Part shown: positions 9,754 through 18,598 of the stretch, piece by piece
Layout: each line of letters starts with the position of its first letter
How positions within the stretch are numbered: the first letter of the stretch is position 1
DNA from: Nannocystis bainbridge
GTDB lineage: Bacteria; Myxococcota_A; Polyangia; Nannocystales; Nannocystaceae
NCBI RefSeq assembly: GCF_028368995.1
Contig: NZ_JAQNDL010000003.1
Span: 1,364,001 to 1,428,000 of the forward strand
Reading direction: 5' to 3'
DNA length: 64,000 nt
The notes under the pieces: generated by a model
Seen by the model: the letters and a program-made list of their open reading frames with translations, nothing else
The model's database searches: none
Told to the model about the DNA's origin: nothing
Position numbers and translations under genes: made by a program

Positions 9754-10374
9754 TCAGTCCTTGCGCACCGCGTGGAATTTCCCGTCGGTCAGCGTGGGCC
9801 CCTCATTGCCGGCCGCCGGCGACCACTGGAAGCTGCCGTCGATCGCCGACTCCGAGGCGGCGCTGACGATCACCTGGGCGCCCTTGAGGTCGACGTACGT
9901 GCTGCCGCGGATGCTGTCGGTCACGACCGTGTTCTTGGCCTCGTCGCCCTGGGCCGCCTTGGCCGCCGCCGTATCGACGCCCACGCTCACATAGCGCGAG
10001 CTCCCGCCGGTCGTGTACGTCGCGGCGCCCTTGAAGTCGGCGACGACCAGCACGAGCTCCTCGCGGTTCACCGCGCCTTCGCTCGTCGCGGTGTGGCTGC
10101 ACGACACCGTCAACGTCTCGCCGCCGCCGTCGCTCGCCTTGGCCCGCGCCGAGCAGCGCTCCGCCGCCCACGGTCGACCGTCCATCGTCACCGTCCCGTC
10201 GCCCCTGTCCTTGGCCCCCCCGGACGGCTTGGCCGCGGCCGGTGCGGGCGCCGCTGCGGCCGCGGTCGCGGCCGGCTTCGTCTCCGCGGCCTCGCGCTTG
10301 GACTCGTCGTCGCACGCCGGAGCGATCGCCGCGACGATCATACAAAGACACAACCTCGAATAAACACCACGCAT
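9754..10374 (-). CDS. Predicted lipoprotein, unknown
   Basis: A 206-residue protein with a signal peptide and lipobox ending at Cys21 (AIAPAC). An Ala/Pro/Lys-rich linker (about 25-55) leads to a domain (about 60-206) with polar beta-type sequence, where I recognise no family. A ribosome binding site GGGGAG lies just upstream of ATG 10374. It is divergent from the protease-like lipoprotein at 10606; the 231-base gap between them holds a nine-base T run at 10485-10493. Confidence 0.65.
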   Translation of the reverse strand: MRGVYSRLCLCMIVAAIAPACDDESKREAAETKPAATAAAAAPAPAAAKPSGGAKDRGDGTVTMDGRPWAAERCSARAKASDGGGETLTVSCSHTATSEGAVNREELVLVVADFKGAATYTTGGSSRYVSVGVDTAAAKAAQGDEAKNTVVTDSIRGSTYVDLKGAQVIVSAASESAIDGSFQWSPAAGNEGPTLTDGKFHAVRKD

Positions 10375-10605
10375 GCGCCTCCCCTAGCACTGCTCGAGCG
10401 AGGGTGTCCACGCGCGAAGTCGGACCGAACCTCGATTCGTGCATGCACCACCTCGCGTCCTCGGCGACGTCTCGCCTCGTCCGATTTTTTTTTGCGGGCC
10501 CGGGAAGATCGCGAAGGCCCGGCGTTGTCGCGGCAGACCCCGACGTCCGGCGCGCGCGACCTCCGCGACGCGTCGTCCGACGGTCGCAGCCACGAGACCG
10601 ACACG

Positions 10606-12465
10606 ATGCAATCACGAACCTTCCTCAGTGCCACCCTCGCCACCCTGCTGCCCGCGATCGCGGCCTGTGACAGCGACGCCGCGACCGACACCGACGACGC
10701 GCTGCTCGCGGGCGAAGACACCACCGATACGGATGACGGCGCGGCGATCGAGCTCGACGCGCGCGACGTCCTCGCGGCCGACAGCGAGCCCGCGACCATC
10801 GTCGGCGGTCAGCCGGCCGCGGCCGGCGAATTCCCGTTCATGGCGACCATCGAGGTCGACACCCCCACCGGTCTCCGCATATGTGGCGGCACGCTCGTCG
10901 CGCCAGCGCGCATCCTGACGTCGGCGGCCTGCATCACCGATTACGGCGCGGTGGCGCTGCCGGGCCAGATGACCGTCGGCATCGGCGATATCGGCTTCAG
11001 CGTCACCGCCTCCGACGAGATCCGCAGCGTGTCGCAGGTCGTCGTCCACCCGAAGTACGTGCCTGCGCTCCCGCGCCACGACAATCCTTACGCCCTCGCC
11101 GTCCTGGTGTTGAGCTCGCCCTCGAGCTTCGCGCCGGTCGAGATCGCCAGCCCCTTCGGTCCGAGCGACCGCGCGAAGTGGTTGCCGGGCGCGCTCGTCA
11201 CGGCGCTCGGGTGGGGCGACCTCATCCCCGGCGGCCTCGGCTCGTTCAGCCTGCAGAAGATCCAGCTGCCGGTGTTGACCGACACCGACACCGGCGCCCA
11301 GTGGCTCGATGGCGACTACGACCCGGCGCTGCACGTCATGGCCGGCTCGCCTCCGGCTGGCGCGTGCGACGGCGACGAGGGCGGCCCGCTGCTCGTCCAG
11401 ACCGCCGCCGGCTGGAAGCAGATCGGCGTGCACCTCTACACCAGCGGCTGCGACCTGGACTATCAGCCCTACGACTTTGTCAGCCCGTCGCTGTTCAGCC
11501 GCATCGGCGCGCCGACCCTGCACCGCTGGCTCCGGACCGTCCTCCACGAGACCCCCGCGGTCGGCGACGTCGACGGCGACGGCAGGGCCGACATCGTCAC
11601 CTTCACCCACGGCGATTCGTCCTACGGGCCGCTCGACGTCTACGTCGCGCTGTCGAACGGCGCGACCTTCGGCACCGCGCAGAAGTGGCACGATTGGTGG
11701 GCCCACCGCGGCCACACGCCGATGCTCGGCGACTTCGACGGCGACGGCCGGGCCGACATCTGGGCCTTCACCGACAAGCAGGTGTGGGTCCGGCGCTCGC
11801 GCGGCTTCGACTTCAACGGCGGCGGCTACGAGACGCCGGTCGGTAGCACCACCGCCGTCAGCATCGGCGCCGTCGGCGACGTCAGCGGCGACGGTCGGGC
11901 CGACGCCGTCGTGTTCGCCAATGACGGCACCGGCGACGTCCACGTCATGCTCGCCACCACCTCGGGCTTCGGCGCGAAGACCAAATGGCACGACGCGTTC
12001 TCGTACGCCGGCGAGACGCCGATGCTCGCCGACATGAACGGCGACGGCCGGGCCGACCTCGTCAGCGCCACCCAGGGCATGAGCGGCCGCGAGCTCCGCG
12101 TCGCCCTCTCGACCGGCAGCAGCTTCGGCGCGCGCGCGACCTGGCGCATCAACCACATCCAGGCCAGCGAGGTCCCGGCTCTCGGCGACTTCAACGGCGA
12201 CGGCAAGCACGACGTCCTCCGCTTCATCGGCAACGGCGTCGTGTCGGCCGCCAACTCGACCGGCGCCGGCCTGTCCGCCGAGACGCTGCGGCGCCTCGAT
12301 TTCGGCGACTACGGCGACGTCCTGCGGATCGGCGACGTCGACGGCGACGGCAAGGACGACCTCCTCCGCTTCACCCAGGACGTCGCCGCCGACGTCTTCG
12401 TCGCGCGCTCGAACGGCACCATCTTCGACGCGCCCTACCTCGCCCACGGCTTCTTCTCGCCCTGA
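10606..12465 (+). CDS. Lipoprotein: trypsin-fold pseudoprotease plus FG-GAP/VCBS repeats
   Basis: A 619-residue exported lipoprotein. The signal peptide ends in a lipobox at Cys21 and an Asp/Thr-rich linker follows to about residue 60. A chymotrypsin-fold domain begins with IVGG at 65-68 and runs to about 310. The catalytic residues are gone: the His position in the LTAAHC-type motif is Ala108 (LTSAAC), the Asp position aligns to Ala163, and the GDSGGP serine is Glu258 (GDEGGP). From about 315 to the end there are seven or so FG-GAP/VCBS-like repeats with Asp-rich calcium-binding loops such as DVDGDGRAD and DFNGDGKHD, which usually form a beta-propeller. It is probably a surface binding protein rather than an enzyme; the role is inferred. 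Confidence 0.85.
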   Translation: MQSRTFLSATLATLLPAIAACDSDAATDTDDALLAGEDTTDTDDGAAIELDARDVLAADSEPATIVGGQPAAAGEFPFMATIEVDTPTGLRICGGTLVAPARILTSAACITDYGAVALPGQMTVGIGDIGFSVTASDEIRSVSQVVVHPKYVPALPRHDNPYALAVLVLSSPSSFAPVEIASPFGPSDRAKWLPGALVTALGWGDLIPGGLGSFSLQKIQLPVLTDTDTGAQWLDGDYDPALHVMAGSPPAGACDGDEGGPLLVQTAAGWKQIGVHLYTSGCDLDYQPYDFVSPSLFSRIGAPTLHRWLRTVLHETPAVGDVDGDGRADIVTFTHGDSSYGPLDVYVALSNGATFGTAQKWHDWWAHRGHTPMLGDFDGDGRADIWAFTDKQVWVRRSRGFDFNGGGYETPVGSTTAVSIGAVGDVSGDGRADAVVFANDGTGDVHVMLATTSGFGAKTKWHDAFSYAGETPMLADMNGDGRADLVSATQGMSGRELRVALSTGSSFGARATWRINHIQASEVPALGDFNGDGKHDVLRFIGNGVVSAANSTGAGLSAETLRRLDFGDYGDVLRIGDVDGDGKDDLLRFTQDVAADVFVARSNGTIFDAPYLAHGFFSP

Positions 12466-12602
12466 GCCGCGTCCGCTCGTCCGCGCCCGGTGAGCGGATC
12501 GTGAATACACGCGCCTGTCGACCGCGCAAGGACCGGCGGGCGCCGGCGCCGTAGAATCGCCATTCACCGCCGCGCGCTCGGGCGCGCAGAAAGACGCCCC
12601 TC

Positions 12603-13094
12603 ATGCAGCTCACCGTCCTGCTCGCCGCGCTGTGGCTCGCCCCGACCCTCCCGGGGTCGGCGAGATCGAAGACATGCTGGCCCGTCGCGGCCCCCGCCTC
12701 GCTGGAGGTCCCCGAGCTCGTGGCGATGGAGCGCCTCGACGACTGGAAGGCCGGGCCGCGCTGGCCGGAGGTGGCCGAGAGCGCGGTGGTCGTCACCCCG
12801 CACGCCGACGACCGCGGCCGGTTCATGGCCTTCCTCGTCGACGTCAAGGAGCGCAGGATCGTCGCCGTGCGCGACGGCGACACGCGCAAGCACCTCGCGC
12901 AGATCGGGCCGCCGGCGAACCATCGCGTCCCGGTCGACGTGTCCGACGAGATCTCCGGCGCGGTGATCATCGTCCGCCCGCCGAAGCCGCCGGGCCCGCG
13001 CGGGCTGCCGAAGGACCTGGTGGCGCGGATCGTCGAGGTCGGCGTCATGGCGGGCCGCGCCGAGCGCTGGATGGACCCGGGCTCGCGCGATTGA
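12603..13094 (+). CDS. Secreted hypothetical protein
   Basis: A 163-residue protein with a probable N-terminal signal peptide (hydrophobic residues 3-18, cleavage near residue 20). The remainder is a single soluble domain with no family I recognise and a proline-rich stretch near 125-135. It lies 137 bases after the pseudoprotease gene on the same strand and converges on the outer-membrane barrel gene; a palindromic repeat lies between the two stop codons. Confidence 0.6.
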   Translation: MQLTVLLAALWLAPTLPGSARSKTCWPVAAPASLEVPELVAMERLDDWKAGPRWPEVAESAVVVTPHADDRGRFMAFLVDVKERRIVAVRDGDTRKHLAQIGPPANHRVPVDVSDEISGAVIIVRPPKPPGPRGLPKDLVARIVEVGVMAGRAERWMDPGSRD

Positions 13095-13124
13095 CCGGCC
13101 CCGCCAGCGACCGGCCCGATCCTC

Positions 13125-13144
13125 ACATGTCCACAAAGACATGT
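13125..13144. repeat. Palindromic repeat between convergent genes
   Basis: ACATGTC and GACATGT face each other across six bases. This is a degenerate member of the TGTCC/GGACA family and sits 31 bases after one stop codon and about 90 bases from the convergent one, a position suited to a bidirectional terminator. Confidence 0.6.
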
Positions 13145-13235
13145 CCCGCGGCCGCGGGCGACGACCGACCGCCGGGCCCGCGGGTCTCGCCGTACACCCC
13201 TCGCGCGGCGATCGTCACGCCGTCTGGCGCCGCCC

Positions 13236-14870
13236 TTAGAAGTGGAACGCTCCGCCGAAGTACACGTACCAGTCGTCCTTGACGAGCACGTTCGTCCGGT
13301 TCCTGAACACAGCGTCCTTGTTGGCCCCGTAGCGCCCCTCGGCGCGGAACGTGAGCTGCGGCAAGGGCAGATACTCGAGGGTCAGGGCGCCGCTGTGGCT
13401 CTGCCAGCCGTTCGGGGTGTTCGTCCTCAGCTCCGGGACGATGTCGGCCTTGTTGTAAAGGTACTCGTACCTCGCGGCGATGCCGACCTTCTCCGTGATC
13501 GCCAGCCGGGCGGAGAACGCCGGCGAGACGACGAATTCGTACCTCTCCTTCTCGTTGTTCTTCTGCATGACGAGGTCGAACATCGGGAAGATCAGCCAGC
13601 GCCTCCCGAGCCAGATCCGGTAATACAGGTTCTGGTAGTGCCTGAAGATCGGCGGCTCGCCCTGTCGGGCCTCGTTGCCCCAGTACATGGTCCAGTCGCC
13701 GACGATCTTGAAGGGCCTGAAGACGCTCCAGACGAAGCCGTACCCCTTCCTGCCGTTCGCGTCCCGCACCTCCTGCCACCCGTTCAGGACCATGAACCTC
13801 AAGGTCATGTCCTTGCGAAAGTGATAGTGGAGCCTGGCCCCCGCCTCGTAGTCGGGGGTGAAGTCGGCGATGTACGCGCGCGTGGCGTGGAGGTTCTCCT
13901 TGTTCAGGACGATCTCCGCGCCGTAGTACGAGGGGAAGATCCCGGCCTCGACCGCCAGCTTGGGGTGGAAGAAGTAGTAGATCGCCGCCTCGCGGATCAA
14001 CTGCAGCGATTTGGGCTCTTCGTTGTAGAGCGACTCGACGATGTGCCCGGCGTGCACGGCGAAGCGGAACCGGACCTTGTTCGGGACCTCGTACTGGCCC
14101 TGCACGAACCCGTACGCCAGCGCGAACTGGTTGGCGTAGAGCGGATAGCTCGTGTAGTCCCTCCTGCCGTAGTCCTCGACCTCTTGCTTGGTGATGTAAT
14201 CGTAGTACTGATGTCTCCCTTGCGGCCCGATGGCGTAGCCGAAGTCCCCGTACAGGTTCAGGGACAGGATGCCTCTGCCGATCTTGGTGCTGATCGGCGG
14301 CACGAGCGGAGCGCCGCGCGCCTCTTTGCACCGACGCAGCAGGCACGGGAAGGGCCCTCGCGCCGAAGCGGGCGCAGCCCAGGCCGAGGGAGCGCCCTCC
14401 ATGACCGCGCCCCGCGGTGACGGAGGGACAGCCCCCGGCGCCTGGGAAACCGGCCCCGGCGTCACCGGATCCGGAGAGACAGTCTCACCGGGTCCCGGAG
14501 ACTTCTTGGGCCGGATGACGCGCTTGAGCTCGGTGACTTCGGCCCGCAGGAGCTCCAGTTCGCGCCGCAGCGCTTCGGTCTCGCTTTCGGCCCGCGTGAC
14601 GGACGAGGCCGACGGATCGGGCACAGGGACCGAGTCCGGCACGGAGCTCGACGGGGGCGTGACCGTCGGCGCTGCGGGTGCGTCCGGCGAGGCCGAAGAC
14701 GAGGGTGTCGAGCTCTCGGGATCGGCGGCAGGCGGCGAAAATGCCGGCTGCCAGGCGCCGATGGGGCCGATGCCCACAATCACGAGGAACGCTGTAAGAG
14801 CCGTGAGCGGGGCGTTCAAGAGCAAGTCCTTGGGCCCGGCAGCATACCGGAAACCCAGGACACCTTTCAT
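13236..14870 (-). CDS. Outer-membrane beta-barrel protein (porin-like)
   Basis: A 544-residue protein. A hydrophobic signal segment lies near residues 20-40, followed by a Ser/Pro/Thr-rich linker, a short coiled coil (about 90-110, heptad-like with ELELLRAEV), another linker, and a C-terminal region from about 190 made of alternating hydrophobic/aromatic strands. It ends in FGGAFHF, the terminal Phe typical of proteins inserted by the BAM machinery. This architecture resembles OmpL-type porins with an N-terminal peptidoglycan-facing coil. The start at ATG 14870 lacks a clear Shine-Dalgarno; a GTG at 14912 is an alternative. Arg AGG and Lys AAG codons are frequent compared with neighbours, which suggests acquisition by transfer. 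Confidence 0.75.
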   Translation of the reverse strand: MKGVLGFRYAAGPKDLLLNAPLTALTAFLVIVGIGPIGAWQPAFSPPAADPESSTPSSSASPDAPAAPTVTPPSSSVPDSVPVPDPSASSVTRAESETEALRRELELLRAEVTELKRVIRPKKSPGPGETVSPDPVTPGPVSQAPGAVPPSPRGAVMEGAPSAWAAPASARGPFPCLLRRCKEARGAPLVPPISTKIGRGILSLNLYGDFGYAIGPQGRHQYYDYITKQEVEDYGRRDYTSYPLYANQFALAYGFVQGQYEVPNKVRFRFAVHAGHIVESLYNEEPKSLQLIREAAIYYFFHPKLAVEAGIFPSYYGAEIVLNKENLHATRAYIADFTPDYEAGARLHYHFRKDMTLRFMVLNGWQEVRDANGRKGYGFVWSVFRPFKIVGDWTMYWGNEARQGEPPIFRHYQNLYYRIWLGRRWLIFPMFDLVMQKNNEKERYEFVVSPAFSARLAITEKVGIAARYEYLYNKADIVPELRTNTPNGWQSHSGALTLEYLPLPQLTFRAEGRYGANKDAVFRNRTNVLVKDDWYVYFGGAFHF

Positions 14871-15063
14871 GTGAGAAAGGCTGCACCAGGAGCGATCGCG
14901 CCCGCCCGTCACCCGCCAGGGACTTCGCTGTCGGAGCTGCTGACGCGGTGTCGGCTGGCGACCGTGCGCGAGGGACGAGGAGCGAAGCGGCCGACCTGCC
15001 CGCGCGAGAGATCGCGGACCTCGACGTGAACGAGTGGCCCGGCGTCGGGCGCCGCGCCGCGCC

Positions 15064-15645
15064 TCAGTGCGCCGGGATGGTCTGGCCGCCGCGCCACACG
15101 CCGCCGGCCCGCCCGATCCGGCGCACCCGGAACGCCAGGAAGATCAGCGAGAAGCCGACCAGCAGCGCCCACACCCCGATGTACAGCATCAACGCCAGCG
15201 CCCCGGCCCCCGGCATCGTCATCATCAGCCCGCCGAACAGCACCCCTGCGAGGCCGCTGAGCGCCAGCCACCATTCGCCCTCGATCTCCTTGCGCAGGCG
15301 GATCGCCATGACGATGCGCAGCACCCCGGTGATGATTGCGTACGCGGCGATGTACATCAGCAGCACCAGCGCCGTGATGCCGGGCACGCGCAGCGCCAGC
15401 AGCCCGAACGCCACCCCGCACAGGCCCTCGAGCAGCATCAGCCACCAGTGCTCGTTCTCCTTGCGGCCGGCGAACGACCCGCCGATCAGGAACACCCCGT
15501 CGACCAGCACGAACACCCCGAACCACACCGTCAATGCCGCCAGCGACAGGCCGGGCGCGACCAGAGACAGGGCGCCGAACAGCAGCGCCACGAGGCCGCG
15601 CAGCAGCAGCGACCACCACGCCGTCGAGAGCGATTCACAGAGCAT
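15064..15645 (-). CDS. HdeD family (DUF308) membrane protein
   Basis: A 193-residue protein with six predicted membrane helices arranged as repeated pairs, matching the HdeD/DUF308 family. Characteristic segments are the N-terminal WWSLLLRG and repeated glycine-rich pairs such as GLAGVLFGG. In enterobacteria HdeD is linked to acid resistance; the role here is unknown. The start ATG at 15645 follows an AGAAGGGG sequence. It lies between the IgGFc-like lipoprotein gene and the porin-like gene on the same strand but with gaps of about 200 bases, so an operon is not certain. Confidence 0.8.
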   Translation of the reverse strand: MLCESLSTAWWSLLLRGLVALLFGALSLVAPGLSLAALTVWFGVFVLVDGVFLIGGSFAGRKENEHWWLMLLEGLCGVAFGLLALRVPGITALVLLMYIAAYAIITGVLRIVMAIRLRKEIEGEWWLALSGLAGVLFGGLMMTMPGAGALALMLYIGVWALLVGFSLIFLAFRVRRIGRAGGVWRGGQTIPAH

Positions 15646-15854
15646 GAGACCCCTTCTTTCAGCCCTCAACGTGACGCACTCTCGCACCCCGTCCAGCAGC
15701 CCCAGCGACGATTCGCCTCCGCGCCCGCCGCGCCTGCCGGCCGCCCTCGTCCGTTTTTGCATTCCTTGTGTTTCGAGGTGGAATCAGCGGACTCGACCGC
15801 CGCACCGGCGGCGAATCCTGCCACGAATCACCCTCGACGCGTTCGCTGCCGCAA

Positions 15855-17666
15855 TCACTGCGGATTGATCACCTCGAGCCGCGTCCCGCCCGGGTACGCG
15901 TACGAAGTCACGTCCGTATACCCGTAGTTGACGATCCCGAACGGCTCCGCGCTCGCGGCCAGGTGGCCGCCCTCCGCGATCGGCCAGTCGGCCACCTCGT
16001 AGCCGCCGACCGCGTAATAACCACCCACCGCCACCCCGTCGACTTGCACCTCCGCCCCGCCCTTGATCCGGACGATCTGTGCGAAGTGTTGTGAATACCC
16101 GGTGCCGGTGGCGAACGCGTAGCGGTCGAGGAATTGCTCGACCGGGATCGCCTGCACCATCGCCGGATCTCCCGTCCCGCCGCCGCCGTCCTGGCTCTCG
16201 AGGTATTGCACGGGCAAGAACGGCTTGTCGCCCGCGAACACGAAGCTCGTCCCGGTGTTCACCACCAGCTCTTGCCATTCGCCGCGGTTCAGCTGCAGCG
16301 GCGTGCCCGGCAGCGGCGGCACCGTCGACACCGTCGTCCCGTCCTCGCCGCCGAACACCCGCCAGTAGTGCTTCTCCTTGTGGCGCGCCGGCGCGTGGGC
16401 GCCGACGTACTCACGACCCCAGTAGGCCAGCGGCAGCATCTGCTCCTCCACGTGATCGCAGTACGACACGTTGCTGCTCGGCACGTTGACGCACTCGACC
16501 GCCCCGACCACCCAGATCGGTCGGTCGGCGCTCACGATCGTGCCCGAAAGGTCGCCGCTCGGCCCCGGCGCGATCACCTGCAGCGTATCGAAGCGGTTCA
16601 TCACCACCTCCCCCGTCTGGCCCGCGAACACCTGCGGCACCCCCTTGCCCGCGCTCGTCGTGATCGGCGGCGTCCAGCGCACCGTCGTCTCCTCGGCGAT
16701 CGCGATCACCGTGAAGTAGCTCGGCGACTCCTCCTGCGTCTGCCGGTACGACGCCACCACGTAGCTCGCCTGCAGCGCGTGCTCGGGGAACAGCATCGAC
16801 GCGTCATTGGTCGCCTGGGCCCCGATCGGCGAGTGCTGGTACGCCACCACCGGCACGTCGCTGTCGACCCGATAGGCCCCGCCGACCCGCAGCGCCGACA
16901 CCTTGTCGATCGGCGGGTTCGTCAGCGTGAACGTGTGCGTCTCGCCCGGCCCGATCTTCACCGCCGGGCCCTGCGGCGCCTCCACGTTCTGCCCGGTCGG
17001 CGCCAGGTACAGCTGCACCGTCGCCGTCTTGCTCGCGTGCGTATTGCCGATCACCAGCGAATCGTTCTCCTCCGCATAATAGTTGTCCATGCGGCTGGCG
17101 AAGAACGAGCAGCCCACGGTGCTCGGCGTCGACTCGGCCAGGTCGCACAGCGAGAAGCACTTGCTGCCCGCGCACGCCTCCGCCGGCCCGCACGCGACCG
17201 GCGGCCCGTAGCCGCTGCCCTCACCGTTGCATTGCGCATAGTGATCGTCGTCGACGCACTTCGAGCTGTTCGGCGGGCAATCGCCGGCCTCGCACGACCC
17301 GTGCGCGCACGCCTGGTCGCGTCCGCACGGCTGCGGCGCGAACGCCGAACAATCGGCCTGGCACACCAGGATCTGCGCGCCCTCGCATTCGCCGAGGTCG
17401 CCCGGCGCGCAGCTGCACACCGCCTCGCCCGTCGAAGTCGAAGTCGTCGAGCTCGTCGAATTCGTCGAGCTGCCCTCGCTGCCCGGCTCGGCTGTCGTCG
17501 TCGGCGGCGCCGCCTCGCTCGTCTCGCCCGTCATCGGCCCCGGCGCCGCCGTCGTCCCCGTCGTGCTGCCCGTCGGCGCCGATGCGCTCGTCGCCGCCGG
17601 CGTATCGTTGCAGGCGGCGAGCAGGCACAGGAGCCATGGACCGGCGAAGCGCGGGCAACGTGACAT
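15855..17666 (-). CDS. IgGFc-binding-domain lipoprotein
   Basis: A 603-residue lipoprotein: signal peptide with lipobox LLAAC (Cys19), a long Thr/Ser/Gly linker (about 20-85), a Cys-rich region (about 85-190) with regularly spaced Cys, then a large domain to the C-terminus that resembles the IgGFc-binding N-terminal domain common in myxobacterial surface proteins. Features of the latter include VVAYQHSP and VVASYR motifs and repeated beta-strand blocks. The name comes from a mucin-like mammalian protein; in bacteria the domain is thought to act in adhesion, not antibody binding. ATG 17666 is chosen because the signal peptide starts there; longer in-frame starts would bury it. Confidence 0.8.
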   Translation of the reverse strand: MSRCPRFAGPWLLCLLAACNDTPAATSASAPTGSTTGTTAAPGPMTGETSEAAPPTTTAEPGSEGSSTNSTSSTTSTSTGEAVCSCAPGDLGECEGAQILVCQADCSAFAPQPCGRDQACAHGSCEAGDCPPNSSKCVDDDHYAQCNGEGSGYGPPVACGPAEACAGSKCFSLCDLAESTPSTVGCSFFASRMDNYYAEENDSLVIGNTHASKTATVQLYLAPTGQNVEAPQGPAVKIGPGETHTFTLTNPPIDKVSALRVGGAYRVDSDVPVVAYQHSPIGAQATNDASMLFPEHALQASYVVASYRQTQEESPSYFTVIAIAEETTVRWTPPITTSAGKGVPQVFAGQTGEVVMNRFDTLQVIAPGPSGDLSGTIVSADRPIWVVGAVECVNVPSSNVSYCDHVEEQMLPLAYWGREYVGAHAPARHKEKHYWRVFGGEDGTTVSTVPPLPGTPLQLNRGEWQELVVNTGTSFVFAGDKPFLPVQYLESQDGGGGTGDPAMVQAIPVEQFLDRYAFATGTGYSQHFAQIVRIKGGAEVQVDGVAVGGYYAVGGYEVADWPIAEGGHLAASAEPFGIVNYGYTDVTSYAYPGGTRLEVINPQ

Positions 17667-17816
17667 GCGCCGACGTTGGCCAAAACTGCATGGCGATGCA
17701 ACTCGGGCCGCGCCCTGCGGCCGGCGAACTCTGTTTCCCGGCCCCGCGCGCGCAGGTGCGCCTCGCTCACACCCCGCCTCGCCGGGGCCCGATCCCCGAC
17801 CCACCTGTCCCGAAAG

Positions 17817-18467
17817 TCAGGCGTTCGCGACGGACGGCTCGATCTTCAGCGACGCCCCCGTGGCGGCCACGATCGCCTCGACTGTCACGCCTGGCGCCCG
17901 CTCGACCAGGCGGAAGCCGCCCTCCTCGACCGCGATCACCCCGAAGTCCGTGATCACCAGGTTGACGCAGCGCATCGCCGTCAGCGGCAGCGAGCAGCGG
18001 CGGACCAGCTTGGCCCCCCCGTCGCGGTCGGTGTGGGTCATCACCGCGATCACCTTGCGCGCCCCCGTGGCCAGGTCCATCGCCCCCCCGATCCCCGCCA
18101 CCTTTTGCCCCGGCACCATCCAGTTGGCCAGGTCGCCCGTCTCTGCCACCTGCATCGCCCCCAGCACCGCCACATCGACGTGGCCGCCGCGGATCATCGC
18201 AAAGCTCAGCGCCGAATCGAACGTCGACCCGCCGGGCACGATCGTCACCGTCTGTTTGCCGGCGTTGATCACCTGCGCATCGACCTCGTCGTCGTACGGG
18301 AACGGCCCCATCCCCAGCAGCCCGTTCTCCGAGTGCAGCAAGATCCCCGAATCGGGCGGCAAGTAGTTCGGGATCAGCGTCGGGATCCCGATCCCCAGGT
18401 TGACCACGCTGCCCGGGCTCAGCTCCCGGGCCGCTCGCGCGGCCATGTCTTCGCGGCTCCACGGCAT
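17817..18467 (-). CDS. CoA-transferase family I, beta subunit (3-oxoacid type)
   Basis: A 216-residue protein that matches the beta subunit (AtoA/ScoB type) of 3-oxoacid CoA-transferases, which move CoA between succinyl- or acetyl-CoA and a 3-oxo acid. The N-terminal GIGIPT glycine loop and the SENG motif with the catalytic Glu47 are intact, as are GGAMDL and the VITDFGV segment. Its length is normal for the family. The alpha subunit, normally the adjacent gene, is absent from this window: the next gene upstream is divergent and unrelated. Either alpha lies elsewhere or the subunit has another partner. Confidence 0.88.
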   Translation of the reverse strand: MPWSREDMAARAARELSPGSVVNLGIGIPTLIPNYLPPDSGILLHSENGLLGMGPFPYDDEVDAQVINAGKQTVTIVPGGSTFDSALSFAMIRGGHVDVAVLGAMQVAETGDLANWMVPGQKVAGIGGAMDLATGARKVIAVMTHTDRDGGAKLVRRCSLPLTAMRCVNLVITDFGVIAVEEGGFRLVERAPGVTVEAIVAATGASLKIEPSVANA

Positions 18468-18598
18468 GGCCGGCGGATTTTGGCTGGCGCCGCGCCGCGA
18501 GGCAACGCGAAATCGGTGCGTTTCCGCGCTCCAGGGCCATCCTTCGGCAACCGCGCCACATTGCCGGCGCCTGTCGTTTGCGGGCACCCTTCGCGGGC

